64,000 nucleotides of DNA from Combretum micranthum. Taxonomy: Eukaryota > Streptophyta > Magnoliopsida > Myrtales > Combretaceae. Within the stretch, counting starts at the first letter, position 1, and every line of letters begins with the position of its first letter. The DNA is taken from NCBI GenBank assembly GCA_024138025.1, contig JAMXBD010000397.1, positions 930,001-994,000 of the forward strand, read 5' to 3'. Shown here in pieces: positions 56,329-64,000 of the stretch. The notes under the pieces were generated by a model. The model had not been told where the DNA came from. It searched no databases and was given only the letters and a program-made list of their open reading frames with translations. Position numbers and translations under genes: made by a program.

Positions 56329-59300
56329 TCAAAACTTGGCTATCGTACCTGATTCCTCGAAAAGATTCGGATATTTGCGTCGGATCTCATCCTCGGCTTC
56401 CCAAGTTGCCTCCTCATGGGTGTGATTCCTCCAGAGGACTTTGACATATTTGATCTCTTTGTTCCGAAGCTTTTGGACTTTTCTATCCAAAATCTGTACC
56501 GGGTGTTCCTCATAAGTGAGGTTCTCCTTTAGCAATACTGGCTCTAACTCTACTACTCGTTCTGGATCTGCCACATGCTTGCGCAAGACCGATACATGAA
56601 ACACGTTGTGTACTCCTGACAGGTTTGGCGGCAAGGCTAGGCGATAGGCTAGATCTCCCACTCGTTCAAGCACACTTCAAAAGGTCCAATGTACCGTGGG
56701 CTCAACTTTCCTTGTGCGTACCCGATGTATACTCTTGATTGGATTTATCTTTAAGTATACATGGTCTCCCACTTGAAATTCGAGAACTCGCCTTTTCTGA
56801 TCTGCCCAGCTTTTCTGTCTATCTTGGGCCTCTTTCATTCGCTGTCGGATTATCCTTACTTTGTCTGCTGCATCTTGTACCAATCTGGTCCAATAGCAAG
56901 CTTTTCCACATCATCCCAAAACAGAGGCGATCTACAGCGTCGCCCGTACAAAGCTTCATATGGCGGCATTTGTATGGTCGAGTGTAGCTGTTGTTGTAGG
57001 CAAACTCTATGAGCGGCAAATGAGCATCCCAGCTTCCTTTGAATTCCATAACACAAGCACGCAACATGTCTTCCAAGGTTTGGATCGTCCGTTCCGATTG
57101 TCCATCGGTTTGGGGGTGATAAGCTGTGCTAAAATGCAACTTTGTCCCCATACACCTTTGTAAACTCATCCAAAACTTGGATACGAATCTGGATCTCGAT
57201 CTGACACAATCCCGGAGGTACTCCATGTAAACGTACTATTTCCCTTATGTAAAGCTTGGCTAGCTTGTCCATCGAGTACGTCATATTGATTGGTATGAAA
57301 TGAGCCGATTTGGTCAAGCGATCACCACGCCCATATGGCATCATACCCTGCCGTTGTCCTTGGTAATCCACACACGAAATCCATCGAGATTTGATCCCAC
57401 TTCCACTCAGGTATCGGCAAGGCTTTAGCAATCCTCCCGGCCTTTGATGTTCCACCTTTACTTGTTGACAAGTTGGGCACTTCATCACAAATCAGCTACA
57501 TCCCGTTTCATCCATTCCACCAAAAGTGGCTCTTAAGATCTTGATACATCTTAGTTCCTCCCGGATGTACTGTGTATCCTGAGTTATGAGCTTCACTCAT
57601 GATTTCTCTTTCTCATATCCTCATCATCCGGCACACATAACCTTCCCTTCATCCTCACTACATCCTCGTCATCTATGGTGAAATCAGTATACTTCTCTGC
57701 TTGCACTTCCCGTTTGATCCTTTGTATGACTTCATCATATCGTTGGCTTCTTTAATCGTTCCACAAGGGTTGGTTCCATCACCAAGCTAGATATTTCCAC
57801 CTCCACATCTCCTCCAATGAATTCGATACTCAGCCTTTCGAATTCTTTACCAACTCCTTTTGGTCAGTCAACAAAGCGGCAACTTCCTCATGATTCTTCC
57901 GACTTAAGGCATCCGCGACGGCATTAACTTTTCCTGGACAATAGTTGATTCCAAGATCATAGTCCTTTATAAGCTCTAACCATCTCCGTTGCCTCATATT
58001 CAACTCCTTCTGAGTGAATAGGTACTTGAGGCTCTTGTGATCCGTATATATTTCGCATCTTTGTCCATACAAGTGATGCCTCCATATCTTGAGTGCGAAA
58101 ACAACGGCAGCTAGCTCCAAGTCATGCGTCGGATAATTCTGCTCATGCGGTCTCAACTGTCGCGAAGCATAAGCAATCACTTTTCCTTCTTGCATTAGCA
58201 CACATCCAAGACCATTTCTTGATGCGTCGCTATGCACCGTGTAAGGCTTCTCAGGGTTTGGCAAAACGAGTATTGGTGCGGATACAAGCTTTTGCTTGAG
58301 CTCTTGGAAACTCTTTTCCTTTTATCGGTCCAGATGAACTTCTCATTCTTTTGAGTAAGTTGCGTTAACGGCTTGGCTATAGTCGAGAAATTCTTTACAA
58401 ACTTTCGATAATAGCCAGCTAGTCCAAGAAAGCTTCTTACTTCTGTTACCGTCTTCGGTTGTTTCCACTCCATCACTGCTTTAATCTTTTCAGGATCAAC
58501 CGATATACCACTTCCTGAAACAACATGTCCTAAAAAGGATATCTTATCCAACCAAAAGTCACATTTCGACAATTTGGCATACAACTTATGTTCTCTCAAC
58601 GTCCTAAGCGCCATACGGAGGTGTTCCTCATGTTCCTCTCGTGTGGTTGAGTAGACCAAAATGTCGTCGATGAAAACTATAACGCATTTATCCAAAAAGG
58701 GCTTATAGATTCGATTCATCAAGTCCATGAAAGCGGCAGGTGCATTTGTCAATCCAAAAGACATTACTAAGAACTCATAATGTCCATATCGAGTTCGAAA
58801 AGCAGTCTTTGGTACATCCTCCGCCTTACTCTTAACTGATGGTATCCAGACCTTAAGTCGATGCGTGAAAACACGCTTGCTCCTTGCAATGATCAAAGAG
58901 ATCATCAATCCGGGGTAATGGATACTTATTCTTGATTGTAACCTTATTCAACTCCCGGTAATCGACACATAACCTCATGGATCCATCCTTTTCTTAACGA
59001 ACAAAACTGGTGCTCCCCATGGTGATACACTTGGGCGTATAAATCCTTGATCCAGAAGCTCTTGTAATTGCTTCTTGAGTTCCTTTAACTCTACCGGTGC
59101 CATGCGGTATGGAGCTTTTGATATCGGCTCGGTATTTGGCATCAAGCTAATCTCGAAATCAATCTCTCTCTTTGGTGGCAAACCGGGTAATTCCTCAGGA
59201 AAAACGTCAGGAAACTCATTGACTATGGGTATATCCTCCACCTTTGGTCCTTCACCTTCTTCTTCTATAGCATTGATTTGTCGGTCAATCTCCTCCTCAT

Positions 59301-59704
59301 CCGTCACCAACTCAAGCGAACTTAATCCTTGCCTCCTTACGACCGTGGATTCTCCTTTAAACTCAATATCCTTCCCATTTACATCCTTAAAATTCACCTT
59401 CTTCTCTCGACAATCTACCGTGGCTTTAACATGGGTTAACCAACTCATTCCAAGAATTACTTCATACTTATTCATCTCCAACACGATCAAATCACTTGTC
59501 GTATGGTGTCCTTGGATCTCTAAAGGGCATTCCTTCAACATCTCTTGGGTGGTTACGACGCTACCCGTGGGTGTCTTTATCTTGAAACTGGTAGCGGTGG
59601 TGACTATAGGTAATCCACTCTTCTTAGCAAGGTTGGGGATAAACGAATGGGTGGCTCCGGTATCAAACAAGGCTAAGCGGTCTCGTTAGCTACTCGTATA
59701 CTTC
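56329..59704 (-). pseudogene. pol: E4 pol: all domains present, many small frameshifts
   Basis: Protease (FDTGATHSF near 59665, one codon lost after it), linker, RT with FIDDILVYS (58908-58195), RNaseH (58264-57830), integrase zinc finger (CPTCQQVK), core (DPRF region 57226-56819, QSERTIQ) and chromodomain (56673-56329) are all recognisable. At least ten one- or two-base losses break the frame, for example near 56670, 56882, 56985, 57190, 57218, 57325, 57420, 57750, 58315, 58888 and 58990. Most are deletions relative to both sister copies. Confidence 0.93.
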
Positions 59705-59851
59705 CTGCGTTTAACACGCACTAGTTACTAACCATACTATACTTACTAACTTTCTAAAGCTTTAGGCTAAAGAGGTATAGGGATTCTATTGCGACAGATT
59801 ATAGCATAAAAGATACTATAAACAAAACGAAAGCTTAAGGTTAAGGCTAAC
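59705..59851 (-). other. Candidate 147-nt intron between gag and pol of E4
   Basis: Borders GTTGCAG|GTTAGCC and AACGCAG|GAAGTAT, as in E2 and E3. A base lost just upstream (CAACAGTCC for CAACGAGTCC) shifts the last Gag codons of this copy. Confidence 0.47.
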
Positions 59852-61220
59852 CTGCAACAGTCCATGATCATAGCCTTCGTCTCCCTCCAAGGCAGCAAAC
59901 TCACATCCTTCCTCCTCATCATCTGCTTCCTCGCACATCCACTGGCCCTCCAGGTTGTAAACTCTCATTCCATGCATCGAGGTGCCAGAGCGGTTCCCAT
60001 TCCCATTGCCATTGTTGGTTCTGACAAGGGCGGATCCTCCCGAGGTGTTGGATGACCTCACAGAGCATTTTTCCTCTTTGGGCATTCATTCGCAAAGTGC
60101 CCTGGCTGCTTGCACACATAGCAGACACTGGTGTTCTTCTTGGACACTCCAAGATTTTATGATCCGGGCTGCCACAAAAGAAACACTTGTTTTGCAATTG
60201 TGGGCAGACTTTGGATAATGCTTCCCTCGGCATTTCCAGCATGTGACATCTACTTGGTTACCTCCTCTGATTGCTTCCACTTCCTTTGAAACTTCCAAAG
60301 GTCTTAAACCTTTATTTTTGAACCCAGAACTTGGTCCTTCATAGGCTTCCTTCCGAACACAAACACTTTCTTCTCCGGAGCTTTTGTTTTCATCTTTTTG
60401 GCTTCTTCAATAATTCTAGCCTTTTCCACTAGCCCCTTAAAACTTTTAACATCAAACTCCACCAAGCGAATCTTTAGGTCTTCATCTAACCCATTCAAGA
60501 AAACTTGTCTCTTTAGCTCCTCGCTGTGCTTATAAGAATCAGGAGCATACTGCAACAAGCGACTGAATTCGTTTCGTACTGCTCGATGGTTCTCCCTTCT
60601 GAGTAATGTTAAAGAACTCAGCACTGAACCGAACTCTGAGACTCCCTGGAAAGTAGTTCTCCAAGAACTCTTCTCGAAACATATCCCACGTAACTGGAGC
60701 AGGCAATTCTCGCTTCTTCGACTCCCACCATATGCGAGCATTGAACTTCAACATGAATGTCCCAAAACTGACTCTTAGGTGGTGGGGTACTTCATAACCA
60801 TCAAACGATCTCTCAATGGGCCAACCAATCTTCGGCCTCAGCTGGTTTTCCGAAGGTTCCATCAAAGTAGGTTACTTTTGATGAAATTGGCGAGCAAGTT
60901 TTGATGTGATCTCGGCGGTGGGTGGTGGAAATGGTGCAGCATGTGACTGTTCGCCGGGTGCTTCTACCGTAGCTTCAGGAGCATTCTGAGGTGGAGCAGG
61001 AGCGGGTTATTTTGATTTTGTTGCTGAATCAAAATAGCTAATAACTGGTTCATCCCAATGGCAGCTGCAAAGTCGTTTTGCTGGTTCGGGGCAGGAGCAG
61101 GGTTATTCTCCGGTTGGTTACGTGGGGTACTCCTCGTTCAGCTGGTACGTTGTTGGAATCTCTTTGTTCTCTATTCCTACGTCTTCTTGGACGGCTGTTT
61201 AATCGTTTAGATTTTAGTTT
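59847..61220 (-). pseudogene. gag: E4 Gag, frameshifted
   Basis: Capsid (60865-60539; IERSFDGYEVPHHLRV, WWESKKRELPAPV), linker (KARIIEEAKKMKTKAPEKK), remnants of the three zinc knuckles across frames (60298-59919) and the acidic tail (EEADDEEEGCEFAAL) are present in the family order. Single-base losses fall inside the knuckles and near 60208, 60142 and 60063. It shares two exact single-base losses near 60571 and 60597 with E3. Confidence 0.9.
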
Positions 61221-62019
61221 CTATTTACGCTCTACACTACGTTTACGGAAATCACGGAAATCTCAAATATAAAGACCAAAATTTAAATCAAGGTACAAAA
61301 CTTAAGGAAATAAATTGACAAAATAGGGATTGATAGGAGTTTAATAAGAAATTATGAAATTCAAATACAATTCAAAGAAATTACAAAGTAAGAAATCAAA
61401 TTCATGCATGTTAATCATAAAAAGAGGGATAATATAATAAAACTAAAACAAAGGAATCTCATTATCAAGAAATCATTAGGTTACTTTTATTTGTTAAAAA
61501 CTTAACTACATCTTTTGATTAGTTGCAATTTAATACTAAGGCGTTGCGTCTTGGGTGAATACACGTCTTCTTCTCATCATGGCTCCTTACTTCTGTTCTC
61601 GATCCTTTTGTTGAGACTTGAGGGAATCTAGGGTTGGTTTCACCTTTTCTTGTCACCTTCGATCCGTTGATGGCGTCTGCGTGACTCGTTTCCGGCGTTA
61701 CCTAAGGTTGGTTGTATAGTCTTTTACGTAAACGTATTTTCCTTTGTTTTTTAAAAGCAAGTTAACTCTGTTTTTATGTTAACTAAGGGTTGTGTTTTCT
61801 TAAGCTTAAAACGGTTTGGAAATCCTCCTATTCTTCTTAAGGGTATAATAATCCTAGGGCCACTTACATATCTTAGGTATGGTCATAGAACATGTGTTTC
61901 CCATAAACCCCACTTCTATATTCTAGGATTCTTCCTAAAACTCTTATGGCTTAATCTTAAACTTATCCTATTCTTAAGACTTCTATTTCTAACTTACTGT
62001 TTCTTTCCCTAATCTTGAT
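61221..62019 (-). other. E4 leader, no intact gene
   Basis: AT-rich leader. The Arg-rich small ORF (61519-61580) carries the same one-base loss as in E3. Confidence 0.6.
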
Positions 62020-62031
62020 GCTCTGATACCA
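62020..62031 (-). other. Primer binding site of E4
   Basis: TGGTATCAGAGC on the minus strand, 8 nt from LTR4. Confidence 0.93.
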
Positions 62032-62039
62032 ACTTAAAC

Positions 62040-64000
62040 TGTCACGCCCCAGCGGGTACCCTAAACGTGACAGCCCGCCGTACGCAATATTAAAACTTAA
62101 GAATGACTACCTCAGTCACTCGAAAGCTTCATATCGGTACAAGGCGTACATTCACAACAAAGGGAGACCGGTGGAGTAATGCATTTTAAGACATTGGCAG
62201 CGGAACATGCAAAATAACATTAATATATATTTCATTGAAATAAAAGTCTTACAACTTCTAAGGGGCATTCCCCCGATAATTTCATAATAATCATGGTCTT
62301 GCTAAGATAAGCAACAAAAGCTAGAAGATTTTAGAAGAAATCTACTCTATACTATGAAATAGAATTCCTCCAAAAGCTTCCCAAAATAAAGATTCTACCC
62401 GGGTGGTCAAGATGGTCTCGGGTGCAAAAAGATAAACCTGCAAGGTCAAAAGTCTGTAGGAGTATAAGCATTACTAGCTTAGTGAGATATTCCTTACGCA
62501 AAAGTACTCATAACAAACAATCAACCAAGTTTATTAATCAAGCATATGAATGCAATAACCATATGATCAAACATTACATACGACTATCCGGTTTCGTATG
62601 TTTGATGGATTTACCCCTCCATCGGAGGTTAGGGAATGCTTTGAACTAGGTCCCGAACGACCTCCTGAAAGTTGCGCGCGTCTTGGGGTTCCAACGAACC
62701 GTACTACTAGTCCTCGGGCTTTCCTTACCCAAAGCGATCGATCCGGCTCGGCTACACCTTGAGACCGTATTCCCCGAACGTCCTAACTCTCAAGATTGTA
62801 GCAAGGCAGCTTACCTTTCCGGTCCCACGCTGAGGAGTAGTAGCAAAATTTCGAAATGATATTCTAAGTGATATGCATGAGCAATTTATTATATGGGGAT
62901 TCCGATATGACATTAAATCATTTAAAGCGATCAAACAATATTCGCACACATAACAAATACATACATGGAGACATTTATATCAATCACAAATCGGGTTCCG
63001 ATATACTTTATTGTCATTGATCGCACACAACGAATCACATACATAATTCCCATGATATCCCACATGCATATCAATTTTATCTTTTCCTAACATCTAGTGC
63101 TCTATTCTACAAGCACATGCGCGAATACATAAGCGTAAAGGAAACTCACTCGTCCATAGCTTTCTTCTAGGAGTCGAAGTAATCCTCTGGGAAGGGAAGA
63201 TCTTCGTCCTCGACACCTAAACCAAAAGAAATACCCGACATGAGTATTTCATCCACGATCTATCGAACTCTATAATTCGATCTTATTGAATTCGTCAAAA
63301 ATCGTATGAATGGAAATTCCAATTTAAAATGGCCATAACTTGCTCATTTTAACTCGGAATTTCGCATATTATATACCGATTTCTACCTACTCGGAAAGAT
63401 CTATCTATTTCTAAGGTTATTTTTATCAAAAGAAGTTATTTAGGTCTCGGAATAGCAGCGTACAGATTTGACACGAATTTTCCAAACTTCAAAACTAGAG
63501 TTTTCAAACTTTACTTCACTCAAGGGCTTTTGTACAAAAATATAGATACATTATATGGTTGAAAGAAAATCCCTTGAATACATATATACTCAAACCATAT
63601 GCATGAATTTGGTGGTGTTGTCTCAACAATGTTCTTGTGGTACAATATGTTTTGAAAGTGTGATAAGCTTAAGTTTTGTAAAAAAAAAATTAGTTTTGTT
63701 AAGAAATTTCTTATTTTACTAAAAGTGAGCATCTCCTTCTTTTAATTCTTTTTCTTAAATAAAATAATTTTAATCTTTTTAAATTCCTACTACTTTATTT
63801 CTAATGTTTTGGAAAACATAGTTTTTCTAAATACTTCATGGGTATATGTTCTATAGCTTTTCTTAGATCCACTTTAAAAGAAATGGTCTTTATAAGTAAA
63901 TTTTTGAAAACTTATCTAGACTTTAGTATTTAAAATGTTGGTAGAAAATTTTGATAAATGTGTTTAAGAAAACTTTTGGTTGAGTAAGGAATGTTTAAAG
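62040..64000 (-). repeat. LTR4 of the array (5' LTR of E4), cut by the window end
   Basis: The first 1961 bp of an LTR matching LTR3 most closely. The TATA region and the far end lie outside. Whether the array ends here or continues with another unit cannot be seen. Confidence 0.93.

Larger units (their letters stand above)
34247..64000 (-). mobile_element. Tandem chromovirus array LTR1-E2-LTR2-E3-LTR3-E4-LTR4 with shared LTRs
   Basis: Three internal regions of 5748, 5759 and 5740 bp alternate with LTRs of 3507, 3503 and 3536 bp; the fourth LTR is cut by the window end. Every internal region abuts an LTR directly on both sides, with a polypurine tract at one end and an iMet primer site at the other. 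There is no flanking host sequence or target duplication between units. This is a head-to-tail array sharing LTRs, most simply made by unequal recombination between LTRs. The left flank is ACATG in the 3' LTR of H. Confidence 0.93.

Noticed and set aside
59075..59689. Plus-strand 204-codon frame, also in the other copies (40525-41118, 49790-50299, 23480-23914)
   Set aside because: It is the exact antisense of the protease-linker coding region. It recurs only because the sense strand is conserved, and no family is recognised.

Overview
This is repeat-only plant nuclear DNA. No host gene, tRNA gene, rRNA gene or CRISPR array was found. Almost every base belongs to LTR retrotransposons of the Ty3/gypsy superfamily, stacked inside one another. 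A flowering plant is indicated by: an Athila-type element with a tRNA-Asp-like primer site, a Tekay/Del-like chromovirus family (chromodomain at the end of integrase, tRNA-iMet primer site, LTRs near 3.5 kb), and the AT-rich background. The density and nesting depth suggest pericentromeric or other heterochromatin. The species cannot be named from this window.

Nesting from oldest to youngest. (L0) 1-1401 is a decayed LTR fragment related to the chromovirus family, plus orientation. (H) At 1402 a plus-strand element starts inside L0: 5' LTR 1402-3021, iMet primer site, Gag-like module 1, Gag module 2, no protease or polymerase, polypurine tract, 3' LTR from 32753. H is a gag-only, non-autonomous relative of the chromovirus family. 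(E1) A minus-strand chromovirus, 4159-30003, sits in Gag module 1 of H, flanked by the 5-bp duplication TGCTA. (Athila) A 13.0-kb minus-strand Athila-type element, 8718-21735, sits in the integrase of E1, flanked by the duplication CATCA. (Array) At 34247 the 3' LTR of H is interrupted by a minus-strand tandem array: LTR1 - E2 - LTR2 - E3 - LTR3 - E4 - LTR4. Its three bodies share LTRs, and it runs off the right edge.

Each chromovirus copy reads (minus strand) LTR, primer site, leader with a 20-codon Arg-rich small ORF, Gag with three zinc knuckles, a 141-150 nt stop-containing gap bounded by GT...AG, then PR-RT-RNaseH-INT-chromodomain ending just before the polypurine tract and LTR. Removing the gap fuses Gag to protease in frame at the same place in all four copies. 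I regard this candidate intron, a possible Gag versus Gag-Pol switch, as the most interesting possible new biology here. No copy is fully intact. E3 is the best, with an uninterrupted 903-codon RT-to-chromodomain frame (47034-49745). E1 decays partly by nonsense substitutions. The array copies differ mainly by 1-5 nt indels, part of which may be long-read assembly error.

The Athila element has broken gag, PR, RT-RNaseH, INT and a decayed extra 3' ORF in the env-like position, plus GCCGGC-rich repeats in its LTRs and in the spacer after pol.
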